Program-made: the position numbers and the translations under genes
Shown here: positions 44,717 to 57,140 of the stretch, piece after piece
How positions within the stretch are numbered: position 1 is the stretch's first letter
Layout of the letters: the number at the start of each line of letters is the position of its first letter
Notes under the pieces: model-generated
Told to the model about the DNA's origin: nothing
Databases searched by the model: none
The model's input: the letters and a program-made list of their open reading frames with translations, nothing else
Assembly (NCBI GenBank): GCA_035772785.1
Contig: JAOCPU010000024.1
Location: 310,001 to 374,000 of the forward strand
Origin: Phlebiopsis flavidoalba
Lineage: Eukaryota > Basidiomycota > Agaricomycetes > Polyporales > Phanerochaetaceae
Direction: 5' to 3'
Length of the DNA stretch: 64,000 bases

Positions 44717-47651
44717 ATGTCGAGCAGGCTAGACGCGAACTATATGCCAGGTGAGCGGTCTACGATGACCGACTCAGACTTGGACGCCTATGCCACTCCA
44801 CGACCGCCGCCTCGCCATTCATGCACCCCGCGCCGCTTGGTGATGTACCGACGCACATGCCTTCTGCATACTCTCTAGCAACCTCAACTCCTCGCGAATC
44901 AGGTTACAACGCCTACCCAAACTACGGAGAAGCCGCAGGGACACCGAACAATAACTCTGCGCCGTTGCTGCCGCATGATGGCACGGCCGAGAATTACAAC
45001 AAGGAGGCCGCGGGTCTCTATGGGGGTGCAGCTACGCGCGACGCCCGTTCTACAAGAAGCCATGGTTCTATGTCCTTTTTGGCAGCGGCTGCCGTGGTCA
45101 TTGCGCTTGCCATCGCTTTGCCGGTCAGTCTCGTCAACAAGAACCATAAAGGCACTTCTTCCGCGTCTACCTCTGGCAGCACGAGCTCGGGAGGCGGAGA
45201 TTCTGGACACAATGGAACCAGCGGCGGAAACACCGGAGGAGGTGGCAAGGGCACTACCCTCGCAACAATGGGCGGCGACGGCAGTACTGTCACTAAGGAG
45301 GATGGAACGACTTTCGTGTATCACAACTCATTCGGCGGCTTCTGTAAGTCATTCTGTTGGTCTCGCATCTTTGCAATGTATCATTAAACGCATAAACAAA
45401 GGGGTATCTGATCCTGCAAATCCGTTCAACAACAGTGCGAAGCCCAACAGCTGGACACCGGCCCATCGGCGAGAAATGGACTTGGGGGTTGACCATATTT
45501 ACGGGTGCGTACATTTCTGCAGACCCGCGCAAGCTATCTTACCCATCTATGCGGTTGTGCAGTGTCAATTTAGGTGGCCTGTTCGTTCTCGAGCCATTTA
45601 TTGTACCAGCGATGTTCCAGCCATATCCCGATGCGGTCGACGAATGGACGTTGTCACAAGCGATTGTCGCCTCGTACGTTTCTAATTCGGTGCATATATG
45701 CAGACTACTAACTCATCACTTACTTCACAGAGGCAAGAACTTGACGGAAGTCATGATCGAGCACTACGAGAGCTTCGTACAAGAGGAAGACATTGCCCAG
45801 ATCGCTGGGGCTGGGCTTAATTTCGTCCGCCTGCCAATTCCCTTCTGGGCTATCGAGACTTGGAGTGACGTCGGTGTCGACGCCGGTTCGACTTCCCCCG
45901 TTTGCCGAGCCCTTCTTGGCCAAGGTCTGCTGGCAGTATATCCTTCGCATTCTGTCTTGGTGCCGCAAATACGGTATTCGCGTCAATCTGGACCTACATG
46001 CCGTTCCTGGTTCTCAGAATGGTTAGTTGGAGAACATTGTACAGTGTTTTGCTGGTGCTCATACGTCACTCTTAACAGGCTACAACCACTCGGGCAAGTT
46101 TGGCCAGGTCAACTGGATGAACGGTATCATGGGATATGCCAATGCACAACGGACCACTCGATTACATTCGTACCATCACCGAGTTTATCTCCCAGGCCGA
46201 CTACATCGACCTTATTCCGGTCTTCAGCATTGTCAATGAAGCTCTCATCAGCACCATTGGCAAGGAGCCGATTACCAGCTTGTAAGTCATACCTCGTCCG
46301 ACCGGTTTAATTGTGTTTCATAACTTGGCCGCAGCTACCTTCAAGCTCACAACATGATTCGCTCCGTCACTGGTCTCGGCGAGGGTCACGGTCCGTTCAT
46401 CGCCATCCACGACGGCTTCGAAGGTCTTGGATCTTGGGCGAACTTCCTTCAGGGCTCGGATCGGATACTCATAGGTAAGCACCGGCTGACACTGCCTCCG
46501 CTGTCCCCCAATTAATGACATGTGACCTCTGCAGACACTCACCCCTACTTCGCATTTGATGGGTCTGCAAACGCTGGACCCCATCGACGTACAGCTGCAG
46601 GGAAGCACGGACCCTACGCAGTTCGGTGGCCGTGGCCTGCACAGGCGTGCAATGCGTGTGGGGCGCGAACATGAACCAAAGGTGCGTTAGCCCCTATTTC
46701 AACACGCATAGCGGGGACCGTTGCTGACGGTGGACATGTACAGCCGAGAGGCCTTTGGAGTCACGATTGCGGGCGAGTTCAGTAACGGCATTAACGACTG
46801 CGGTCTGTACGTCCGTGGTGTGGGGAACGGTCCCCAATACAAGGGTGACTGCACGGTGTTCAACAACGCCGGCAACTGGACGGATCAGATGAAGAATGCG
46901 CTTCCTCAACTTCCAGTTGGCAAGCATGGACGCCCTTCAGGATTGGTTCTTCTGGGACGTGGAAGGTCAGTATCTCCGCGTCCGTGACAGGAGGCTACAA
47001 ATGCTGAAGTCTTGTGTCTACAGATCGGAAATGACTCAGTGACAGGCACAGTCCAAGCTCCACTCTGGTCTTACCAACTCGGCCTCGAGGGCGGCTGGAT
47101 CCCGACCGACCCCCGCAAGGCCCTCGGCACCTGCGCCGCCATCGGCGTCGACACGCCTCAATTCAGCGGCTCCTTCCAGCCCTACCAGACCGGCGGCGCA
47201 GGCGCAGGCACCATCGTCGCATCTTCGACGTCCAAGTTCGGCACGTTCCCGCCGACGAGCCTCGCAGGCGTCCCCGTCGGCCAGGTCACACTCATCCCCT
47301 CGTACACCGCGACGCGCGGCCCACTCACGCTTCCTCCGCCGAGTTTCACCGCGAGCGCGACTGTCAGCACACCCAACGGCTGGTTCGACGCATCGGACTC
47401 TGCCTCGTACGTCACCGCGGTCGGCGGCTGTGCGTACCCCGACGCATACAACCAGCAAAGTAGCCCTGTCCCTGCTACCGCGTGTGTGGCGCGACTGCCT
47501 CGCTTGGTGGCGCCGCGGCCCCCGTGACGTCCGCAGCATCGGATGTTGGTGCGCCTGTGCCAACCAGCACTAGCAACACGGTCGTGCCTACAGCCCCGTC
47601 GCAACGAGTGCACCAGTGGCTCCTACAACGGGTCCCGCGACTAACGGCTAG
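44717..47651 (+). CDS. Membrane-anchored GH5 exo-beta-1,3-glucanase
   Basis: It trims beta-1,3-glucan in the cell wall. The ATG at 44717 starts a cytosolic N-terminus of about 110 residues (MSSRLDANYMPGERSTMTDS ... NSAPLLPHDGTAENYNKEAA), then one helix (SFLAAAAVVIALAIALPVSL) and a Ser/Gly/Thr-rich linker. The GH5 domain follows over about seven introns: FVYHNSFGGF, VNLGGLFVLEPFIVPAMFQP, IAQIAGAGLNFVRLPIPFWA, YGIRVNLDLHAVPGSQNG, NHSGKFGQVNWMNGIMGYAN, FSIVNEAL (acid/base Glu, about 46235), DTHPYFAF and FGVTIAGEFSNGINDCG (nucleophile Glu, about 46780), then QAPLWSYQLGLEGGWIPTDP and a Ser/Thr/Ala-rich tail. The stop is 47651 or, in another frame, 47700. Frame breaks occur near 44817, 45470, 45895, 46150 and 46925. 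The topology matches fungal ExgD-type type II enzymes. Confidence 0.9.
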
Positions 47652-48123
47652 CGCTGCGTCTACTACGAGTGCGCCGGTTGTGCCTCCGGTCAGGAGCTGA
47701 GAAATGACACAGACATGAATGTCCATGACAAGCGAAAACTGGTTCAGGTCTATTGGCTTATTCCTCATGGACTCTTTTGGCCTCTCTCGGACACTAACGG
47801 CTGCACTCATTTGGCACAAAAGCACTCATTTGTTTCATTTTGCGTATCTTATCCACTCCAAGATATCTGCTCTATTTTCCTTCATACTAGTTCGATGCAC
47901 GTACCTCAGTGACGTACAATTGGCACGATACCAGAACCATGCTGCCCCATGGACTACTTCCTTTTCGTTTGCACTGTTGGGATTTACTGGCCCATCTTTT
48001 CCATTTCTTATCAGTATCTATGTTGTACATGCTATAATGTGTACACATAATTAATCGGTATCTATCCTGGCGAGCACAACCATGTGAGTACCGTCGAAAG
48101 TAGAAAGTGAGTCTGCACCAGGA

Positions 48124-49339
48124 TCATTGCTTCTTGCGGCCCTTGCGACGCTGCTCTTGGCCGGTATTGGAGATCGCTGCACCGTTCTTTCTCGGTACAG
48201 TGCGCACAAAAACCATTTCTCGGGCAAAGGAGGTTTGAGGTTGACGCAAGTGAGATGGAACTGGAAAGTAGGCCATGAGAAACATGCATAGAGAATATAG
48301 ACACGAAGACTCACCCATTGATCACGGCGGCAATCAGGGTAGTCGCATCCAATCACACATCTCGCCATACCGAACACATCTCTCTGGCAGGTGCAGTTAC
48401 AACCCCTGGTCGTCTGCATCGCACCGTTGTCCTCGACACCGCATGTCGTCGATGTCGTCCTCGCCCTCTGCATCCCTCGGTTCGTCTCGGTGTGTCTGGC
48501 CCGATAGACGCAAAAAAGTGTGTGCGTGGTCGCCCGCGCCCGTGGTCACCGGGTGCACTTGCGGGAAGAGAGCCAGACACCCGAGCGTGAGCCAGCGCCG
48601 CCTGTGCCCTGTAGTGGCGGGGACGGTGGCGGGCGCGGGGGCTATGGGGCAGCGCGAGTTTGATGGAGCCTGCGATGACGCTGTCGCGAGCCACACGTCG
48701 TTCTGTAAACACACCGTCAGTTTTACTCGACTCAAACGATGATGAACGAAAACATACTCTTCTGAGGCGGGCCGGCTTGCGCGGGTAACAACAGGCGTCA
48801 CAGGCGTCTCTGGTATCGCAATCGCACTGCGCAAGCTCTCGTGTAGAGATGTTGCGTGACAAAGGGATTTGCGCGACGCCCGTAGTAGTCAGTAGCCGGG
48901 GGCGCGGGCTTCCAACTCTACACAAGGCTCTCCCGATGGCAGCGCACGAGGATGCTGCGTCAAGTCGCGGTCGAGCCGCCTTCTTTGCACCTCGATGAGT
49001 CAGCACGACGCGTGCAGCCGAATTTGCCTTTGCTTCTCCTCGCGAAGCCCGGTCGATCTCGCCGAAGTGCGCCTGCTCCATCCCGGCGTCGAGTGCCACG
49101 GTCCTTGGTGGAAAGTGGTTGGTTAGGCGCAGAGCGAAGGTAAAATGGCTGATGTATTTCGCGCCCTCGTTAATAAAGGGGAGGGTCTGAATCTCGTTCT
49201 GTAGTTCTACAGTGCCAGCGACGTTGTTAACAAAGTATGCCACACGAGACGCTAAAATCGAAGATGTCTGACCTTGGACTCTTGTGCGTCCTTTTGCTTT
49301 CATCTCGGAGGGGGGGGCCAAGAGAAAACTGTACCTCAC
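48124..49339 (-). CDS. ING-family PHD-finger protein
   Basis: ING proteins are subunits of histone acetyltransferase or deacetylase complexes and read H3K4me3 with a C-terminal PHD finger. The PHD finger is split by an intron: CTCQRDVFG and VIGCDYPDCRRDQW (48440-48315, donor GTGAGTC), then FHLTCVNLKPPLPEKWF and CALCTEKE (about 48250-48190). The Cys4-His-Cys3 pattern is complete. The protein ends in a basic tail, NTGQEQRRKGRKKQ, with a stop at 48124, like the polybasic region of other ING proteins. Upstream, IAIPETPVTPVVTRASRPAS (about 48820) and the helical N-terminal region (VELQNEIQTL, EGAKYISHF, DAGMEQAHFGEIDRA, 49250-49020) fit the ING layout, but the frame changes repeatedly and the start is approximate. 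I cannot tell which yeast paralogue (YNG1, YNG2, PHO23) it matches. Confidence 0.75.
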
Positions 49340-49454
49340 CGTAGATTGTCAAGAACACCTGGGTGCTCTAGAGTTTTAGTTATACAATCAACTCGTGCAC
49401 TGAATTTATGATGGTGTTTGTTCCACCGAGATATAAAGAAAACTCACTATAAAA

Positions 49455-49466
49455 TTTTTTTTTTTT
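49455..49466. repeat. T12 run in the ING / AsnRS intergenic region
   Basis: Twelve T, followed shortly by a T9 run (49481-49490 region). The 49340-49990 stretch separates the two minus-strand genes and contains no supported coding sequence. Confidence 0.7.
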
Positions 49467-49990
49467 AACCCCTTTGTTTTGTTTTTTTTTACTCGGCGGC
49501 TAATGCAGCCGCCTCCATCGATGGTTTGATGCTCGCTGCTCGATGACGCGCAGACAAAAAATCGGCGATACGGTCTAGAGACAGCGGAGTTTTAACGTGT
49601 TACGGGCGTCCTAGTTTTGCGTACAGAAAATCAGAGCAAATCGTGAGATGTGTCCAACGAAAAGATGCGACCACGACCAAGCCATCTTACTCCACCTCCG
49701 TTGGTGGCGGTTGGAAGCACAAGTTAGTAAGCGCCGTATGTAACGGCGATCGGTTGAAGTCAATCGCCCAAGCCAGGCTTTGGAGGGTGCTTTGGCTACC
49801 CCGGCAACCGCCTCTCGAGCCGAAAAAGAAGGGGCGGGGGAATTATATGGGTCGCGCTTAACGTTGCATCAGCAGGCCCAAGGGATTAGTATCGTAGGCT
49901 ACATATTATTTTATTTCGTGTTGATTTCTCTGCTATACATGTCTCTATGCTGACAAATCTGATAACCAGCATCCACAGAGGAGGAATAAA

Positions 49991-52900
49991 TTAAGGAGTC
50001 GCTCGGCCCGGGCCATTCTGTCGTTGGGGTTGCGTGTACATGTGATTTGGAGACTAGAAAATCGAACACATTGACGATATACCTTGGTCTTGCAATATAG
50101 GCATTCACGAACAGTGAATGCTGTTAGCGAGCCAACGCAAGGAAATCGCTGGCAAGACATTTCAATAATTGCACCTCAATAGTGGAGTGGGTGTGCGCTC
50201 ACCTCAACTTACCGAGACCGTAACCGCCGGCTCGCAAGTTCCGTACTCTTGCGCTGGTCCGTGAACCAGTAGTAGGGCGAGTGCAATACCCTCCTTCTTT
50301 ACGCCCGCGAGAAGCTCGTCCTTGTCCGTCAATCGCGCTATTGACCCCCACTATTATCACACGCTAAGTTAGCGATAGCAATACCCTTTGTTGGAAGCCT
50401 AAACTACTTACCACAATCTCATCAGCCTAACACGCGTGCATTCGAGCAAACTCGCAGCACTCGGTGAAGACGATGTGTCGCCATGAGCTTCGCATCCTTG
50501 GGTTCACTACGGCTTCATGTAAGTAGAAGCTCTTGAGCTGCCGCGGGTACGCCGTACAAGAACATGGGGACGCCCAGTGGCTTCCGTCATGCGGCTCTCC
50601 GCAGCTTTCAGCAATGGTCATCGCCGACCGACGTGGTCAACCATTTTCGGTTACCCGCCTCATCCTTGATCACGCAATGCATCCGCATCCCTCGGCCTCG
50701 TGCTGAATCCGTGATGTTCGTTCAGCCTGGCGATCGCGTCGACGTAGAGGACATTCGCAGGAAGGGGGCGCGCGGGCGGGGTGAAGTTCGGGTTCAGCTG
50801 CTGTATGAGGGCTCTGGCGCTTTGTTGGGTTGCCAGTGGAGGTGAACAGGGGGCGGGAGCCAGGGGTGGCCCGAGGGGTTGGGGTGTAGGGCAGAGGGGG
50901 GGTAATATAAGCGGGAACAGGGGAGAGGGAGGGGCGTTGAAGTTGGAGCGGGGGTCATCGGGCAAAAAAAAAAAGGGTGCAGGAGGGGGGGGCGACGTAA
51001 ACAAAACTGTCATGAGTCAAAAACCAGAGCGCGTAAAGGGTGGAGGGTTTGGTTTCGCGGGTTTGGCAAGGGGTAGAGGGTAGGGGCGGGTGGTGGGGAG
51101 GGCGGGGGGTGTAAAGAGGGAGGGGTGGGAGGAGGCGCCTCATGGGCAGGTAAAAAGAGGAGGTACGGGAGGGTAGTAGGAGGATGGTGGGTAAAATCGA
51201 GATGGGGGGGAGCAGGGGGGGGTAAGGGGGGGGACGTTGTAACCATGGGGGAGCAGGGAGGAAAGGGGGGGGGAGGTGGGGGGAGGGGGGGTGGTGGGGG
51301 GGGGGGGGGGGGAGGGGAGGGGCGGGGTTAAAGGACATCCCATGGGGGAGAGGGATAAATCAAGGCGGTAAGTCAGGGGGGGGGGTAGGGTAGGGGTGGT
51401 GTTGTTGTGTGTAGTGGGCAGGAGGGGGAGGGAGGGGGGAGGGGGGAGGGAGGGGGCACGAGGGGTTAAAAGTAAAAGGGGGGGTCGGTAAAGAGGTGGG
51501 GGTGAGGTATGTGGGTGGGGGGGGGCGAAGGTTGGGGTTGTGGGGCAGGTGGAGGAGAGGGGGTAAGGGGTAGAAGTGTTGTGCTGGAGGGGGGTGCGGG
51601 GCGGGCTTGGAGTGTGGTAAACGGTGTGGGGGGTCAGGGGGGGGGGAAGGGGGGGGAGTGGTGGGGGGCGGCGTTGTGGTTAAAAAAGAGGGGGGGGGTT
51701 GTGTAGGTTAAACTGTGAAGTGAGGGCAGGGGGGTGGAGGGGGTAGGGGGTATGGTGGGGGGGGGAGGGGGAGGGAGAGGGGGGGGGTAGGGATTTGGAG
51801 GTGGAGTACGGGGTGAGGGGGGGGGTGGTGGGGGAGGGGTAAGGGGTAAGCGGGTAGTATGGGGGGGGAAGTGTATGGGGGGGTGGTGAGGGGGAAGGGG
51901 GGGGGGAGGGGGTGAGGTGGGGGGAGGTGGTGGGGGTGGCTAGGGGGGAAGGCAGATGTGTGGAGTCGGGGAGGTGGGTGCAGGCGGGGTGGGGGGGGGG
52001 GTTTGTAGGGGGGGGGGGTTGAGGGTGGAGGGGGGGGGGGTGAGGGGGCGGGGAGGTGGTGGGAAGGGGGGGGGAGGAGAGGGGGGGGGGGGTGGGGGGG
52101 GTAGTAGGGCCAGGGAGGGGTAAAGTCAGCGGAGACCGGTGGGGGGGGGGGTGGGGGAGGGGGCACAGCAGTGCGGTAAAGGGGGGGTGCAAGGTGTGGG
52201 GGGGGTGGTGGGGGTGAGGCAGGAGCGGCGGCAGGGCAGGGTAGGGGGGGGGAGGGAGGTGCAGGCAGAGGGGGCGATGGTTGGGGAGGGGGGGGTGGAG
52301 GTGGGGGTGGGTCAGGGGGCGAGGGTATCGTCCGTGTCAAACAGTTTCACAGATTCTATGTCAAGAGTGAATGAACTTTCTAGTGTGCCGTGGGCGGAAC
52401 TATGTCGTACTTACGACTAGCCTCCAGGTGGACCATGAGGTCGTGTAAAGTCGATGAAGGCCAGCTCGCCCTACCAAATGTGTGTATTCACTCAGATGCC
52501 CGGCGAGTGTGCTTTAGCTGGAAAAGGCTCAGACCAGCGCACCATCGCGTGGAATATTAGCTGGCGCATAACCTGTTCTCCCGCACTGGAAGAGCTCTCC
52601 TGAACACGAACACATCGCCGAGAGATGGAAGACACGTCTCAAGATAGCAGCTGCGAGCTCTGCGTCAGGTATGCATCCTGGCCACATAAAGTAGTTAAGC
52701 TTGAACAGGGTAGCGCCACCCTCGACTTGTGTTTGTACACAAGGCACGGAGGATTGACCTCCATGAGTCGTGTGATACGAGTGTCTCGCGGGAAGAGGTC
52801 ATGGGGAGGGCGGCACGAAGTTTGAGTACGGCCGAGGCGGTTTCTCCTCGGGGACGCAGGACGAGGTGACGCAGATCCGCCATGATAGATGGATCCGATT

Positions 52901-53752
52901 TCTGGCAGAAATGAGCAAATTAAAGTTTCCTCAAAGGGCTTAGAGACGTACTTTTCGTTCAATCTGTTGGTGAATATGCCTCGTCTCCGCCGGGTGCGGC
53001 TCCCAAGACTTTCCAGTAATCGACGACAAGCTCGTGTGTCCCCCCCTGGTGCAGTCTTGCCTTCCGGGCAACACGCTTGCAGTGTTCCGACTAGCAAAAC
53101 GGTAGATTCCAGCGTGAGAGTGAGAGCATCATATGTTTGCGCCTGAGGAGACGAGGATGCTTTTGCGTCAATTATTTCAGACATCTAATAATGTAACTCA
53201 CCACTTTGCCCGAAAGGACACATTGGAGGTATCCCGTACCCTCACGCAAAACAATAAAGATAATGTCTTTTTGGCTTCGCAGACGGTGTACCCATCCAGA
53301 TACTGCGACGCGCTCGCCGCGCAGAGAGTCCCAAGTGCCCAATCTTCGACTATTTCCCTACATTAGCACAAAACCCCTCTCTGGAATATACAACAACGCA
53401 CCTTTTTCGCCTTGGGCAACGCAGGATCCTCCTCAAGTACGATCTTCTTGCTCTCTTCGAGCAAGCCGTTCGCGCCGCTCTCAGCTCATCGCTGCGCTCG
53501 CGGGCCTCACGTGCGGCAAGCTCCTCCGCTTTCTTGCGCTTTTTCTCAAGTCCGTCTGCGCCTTTAACGCGCCTTCTCAGTGCACTCTGTGTCGGCTCGT
53601 CGTACGCCGCACTGGCGTCCTTGCGCGCGAGCAGCTTTGCATCTGGATGAGTGAAGAGCGCGAAGGCGAGAGTTTTTGGTAGGGCGCAGTGGGTGTACAC
53701 CGTTGCCAGTCTCGTCGGAGCCCGTGGTTTCGTCGATGTGAATGCTCGACAT
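49991..53752 (-). CDS. Cytosolic asparaginyl-tRNA synthetase, interrupted by a G-rich tract
   Basis: Class IIb synthetase that charges tRNA-Asn. The ATG at 53752 gives MSSIHIDETTGSDETGNG, followed by TLAFALFTHPDAKLLARKDA, a coiled-coil-like EKKRKKAEELAAREARER and ESKKIVLEEDPALPKAKK (the usual eukaryotic N-terminal extension). The anticodon-binding OB domain has GWVHRLRSQKDIIFIVLREG, TGYLQCVLSG and HELVVDYWKVLGAAPGGDEA. The catalytic core begins ADLRHLVLRGE, VQTQVEGGATLFKLNYF, DAYLTQSSQL and ELAFIDFTDLMVHLEA (52420). After the G-rich tract it resumes: LIQQLNPNFTPPARP (50800), YVDAIARLNEH, MFLYGVPA, ARLTDKDELLAGVKKEGIAL-like sequence (50340), then YGTCE and GYGLG, FTVREC and finally PGRATP with a TAA at 49991. 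About ten frame breaks. Order and motifs make the identity certain. Confidence 0.9.
50845..52330 (+). repeat. 1.5-kb G-rich low-complexity tract inside the AsnRS gene
   Basis: The plus strand is overwhelmingly G (runs up to about 14), broken by single A, T or C; the AsnRS coding strand is therefore nearly all C. It sits between the AsnRS segments ending near FDTDDTL (52330) and starting LIQQLNPNF (50805), which in other AsnRS proteins are only about 10-20 residues apart. No tandem unit is visible and no canonical donor is obvious at its 5' (coding-strand) edge. It produces artefactual Pro-rich and Gly-rich ORFs. It could be an expanded intron, or a consensus artefact over a hard-to-sequence locus. 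Confidence 0.95.
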
Positions 53753-56700
53753 AAATCGTCGGTTGGTCGTGGGGAAAGGGTATGGGGGTGGGGGCGGTGG
53801 TCTGTGGTGGATGCGATTTGAGTCAGAGATACGTCGATTTGTAGTCGATAAGTCCGACGGAGTCAGTCTGCAGATCCCCGGTAGTAAGAAGCAGAGTCAT
53901 AAGTTATGAGAACGGTCAGATATCGCAAAGTGACGCATGCAACCATCGATTGCGATTTCCCCCATGGTATAGACGACGTCGGGATGCCACTCTCGAATTT
54001 TGCCAACGAAATGATACATAATGTACTCAAGCTAATTGAAGCCGAGTTCATCGCATACGGGCGCGTCCCTCAAACTGACTCACCAACACCCACGAAGAAG
54101 ACCACGATAGCAGTGCTTGACCGACCGCTGCTCTCCAACACGCTGTCAATACGTAGGGTTCAAAATCAGGGTCAAGTAGAAGATGCTTTCGCCTTCCGGC
54201 GAGAAGGAGCACTATGAATTATGAGAGAAAAGATGATTATACGAGGCCACTCTTCTGCCTCAAAAAGAAGTGCAGGAGACAGGCTTAACTGCTTTTCACA
54301 CTTATGAATTGTTCAGGCTCAGTGTTATGAATATACTACTATCGCATCAAAGTATGCGCACGCTGCATGTTCCACAGGTCCGTGCACGGGTTTCCGGAAG
54401 ACTTATACCTCCATGCTACTGCTACAGATACGATTCTAGACAACAAGGCAAGGTTTAAGGCGAGGTTCCGTTTGTTTCAAAATGAGACTCGGAGTTATTG
54501 TTATTTCGATGGCCTTTCCACTCGACAGGCAACGCAATACAAACTGTTGTTTGTAGGTATTAGTAAAGCAGAGGTAAGTTTTAAAAACGATCCCCAATAG
54601 CCTGCGCTATGCTTATCTTAAACGCTCCCAGTTCCATCATCGTGGCTTACCGTTGCACATGCCTTCCGTAGAGGCAGTGCCTCTATTCCGTCCTAGGCCC
54701 TAGTAACTTGCACCGTCATGACGGTAAAGTGCTATAGACATATTTCTAGAATTTAATGCCGTGTCAATGACGAACTACTTGACACAGCTTTAGCCTCGCC
54801 GGTCGAGGATACTGAAGCCCGCGCTTCTGGCTCGACTCACACTGTTGCACGACTTGTGTACAACAGCAAAGAAGTGCCTTGACCTCATTGCCCAAGAATT
54901 TTAAGGATGCCAAAAGTCCTTCGCTTTCGCCTCCGGATACCCCGATCGACCACGAATGACCTGAGGACTAGCACGTGATTTGAACAGGTACGTGACGGAG
55001 AACTATTTTAGAAGTAAGCTGCTAACGCGAATGATTGATTCTCAAGGCAATTGTCCAAGTCCGCCATAAGCAGAGACCTGATCTGCGGAAAACGCTTACG
55101 ATACACGATCCATGGCCCCTGTGGAATACATGTCGGTCGGGCTAGGCCTCCGAGGTTGTGGCGACCCTCATCCTCATGCACTGGAAAGACTAGCCTACGC
55201 CGACCTTCGTGTTCTGGGACGAGAATGGGATCTGGGCGAATTTTATGTGAGCATCCCACTGTAAACGCCTCAGTCTCGAGTGTTTCACGATGCTATTGGT
55301 GATCTGCAGTTATATGCAGATGACACTCGATCCAAGCCGCTCCAAACCCGTCTCATCGGAAAGCTTTATCTTGATGAAGTCCGCAAACTCCAAACAGCGC
55401 AGGATTCTCTCGTCCCGTGATCTATGTTTCTGGTACGTCTGATATTCCGACACCGTGCTACCTTGGTCTTATACAAGCGTCTTTAGATGAAGGGCCTGTC
55501 GACACATTAGATCACACATATTCAATCCACGCTTCTGAAGCTCTAACATATACATCACTCGCTGAGTCGCCTGCGCATATACTAGGGATACATTAGTAAC
55601 TATACCCAGTAATACCGATACCATAACGCGTACCACTTATTCTATGCAGCACCTGGGACGGGCTGGATCATGTTAGTCGGAGAGAACACTCCACTCCTCT
55701 CATGTTTTGCCAGTATGGTATCGCTCTCAGGTCATTCTCTGTCTTACAGTCCTAGAATGTGTCATATTCACAGCAGAGAACAAAGACTCCCCGTGGTTCT
55801 TAGTGATAACGAAGATGCGTTCAAGGGTTGACTTTGATTTCCATCTGACGCTGCCTAATATTGTACATTTCTTCTGCTCAGATTCTGCGCGATGATCGCG
55901 CAATGTGTCAATTCTTGTCGATATATCCTCCGGGCAAAGCTGAGTGCCCTGAACTAGGGGCCGCAAATGGGTGCAAGGGACGCCACACCTACTCGGTCCC
56001 AGCGCACCCGACCCTTGACACGGTTCATAATCGACTATAGACCTTCTATGTGTGGGGTCAAAATAGCGGCACGAGCATCATTCAGGCTAATTATCGTGGG
56101 TGCAAGTGTCAAAAACTCGGAAATTGTTCTTACATGGTTGATGTGCCACTGCCGTTATCTTCGGGATCCTATATGCGAGCTCAAAACTCTTTTCCTATGA
56201 TTGCTGATGGCGACTGGGAATCAGAACTTTGTATTCTGCCTCGGCTTCACCGTGAAATCCGAGGCCATAATGGGCACGCGCAAGTGGTATGTGCTTCCAT
56301 CTTGGTGTTTCCATGTCCTCCGGTTAATCGCCCTCAATGATTAGCGGACTTCTTTATGTCAACTTATCAAGCCACAGCATTCAAGACGCGCTAAACATCA
56401 GAGATCTCAGACCAGGCCAAAGCAAACAAGGGCCCAAGCTTTAGGTACGCAGGATATGTCGAGTAAACGAACTCTGAGCTTGAACGTTTGTAGTCCACAA
56501 CACAGCCACGCGGACGGGAGCCCTACTTCCATGAAATATCGCAGCTCTCGAAGACAATGCAGCCCTCCCGCTACAGGGTCAAACGAGGGGTGGGACACTA
56601 AGGGCCTCATAGGTGTCGGAGAATCCACATGACTGACAGTTTCCTGAGACCTCGTCATGGCGAACCTGTGGCGAACCCGCCGCCGGCTCGGCATCATGCG

Positions 56701-57094
56701 CGAGGCGGCCCCCCCCCCTCGAAGCCTGTGCCACATTCACGTAGCTCTTGATGCGGTTGTTTTACTCCGCTTAGATATGTACGTCCCATTCCTCATGTCA
56801 TGTCGGCCGAGCATTCACAAATGTTGCAGCGGAATTACCCGGTCATGTCGACTTAGCGAAATCGCGGTCGCTAGAATTGGTGGAAAAATGGACAAGAAAT
56901 AGAATTGTGCGGCATGCATGTCGAACAGCGGTAGCCACACCCCCTCCATGTGCACATGGTCAAAGCCCATCTCTGTAGCGCATGTGTGCGCTCAAAGATG
57001 CCTATGATCATGCGGCAAGTACATGTGCAATTGACTCCGCTGGTTTGCATATGATTCACCTCCAAACGCCTTGAGTCCATGACAGCCAACGCGG
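53753..57094. other. Region without a firm gene; scattered coding-like segments
   Basis: Upstream of AsnRS I cannot assemble a gene. Plus-strand segments such as FPEDLYLHATATDTILDNKA (about 54390), FKDAKSPSLSPPDTPIDHE (about 54900) and DAIGDLQLYADDTRSKPLQT (about 55290) look protein-like but do not splice into a known family. No transposon ends or terminal repeats were recognised. Confidence 0.35.
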
Positions 57095-57101
57095 TATAAA
57101 A
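57095..57101 (+). promoter_or_regulatory. TATA box of the DUF6533-like gene
   Basis: TATAAAA, 40 bases upstream of the ATG at 57141, is a close but possible spacing for a fungal gene with a short leader. Confidence 0.5.
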
Positions 57102-57140
57102 GGGTTAGCGGGTGAGGAGATCTATCTGCTCAGAGTCGAA

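Noticed and set aside
51680..52340. Proline-rich proteins of 170-210 residues on the minus strand (and Gly-rich ones on the plus strand)
   Set aside because: They arise from reading C- or G-runs in any frame and have no start context, domain or amino-acid complexity.
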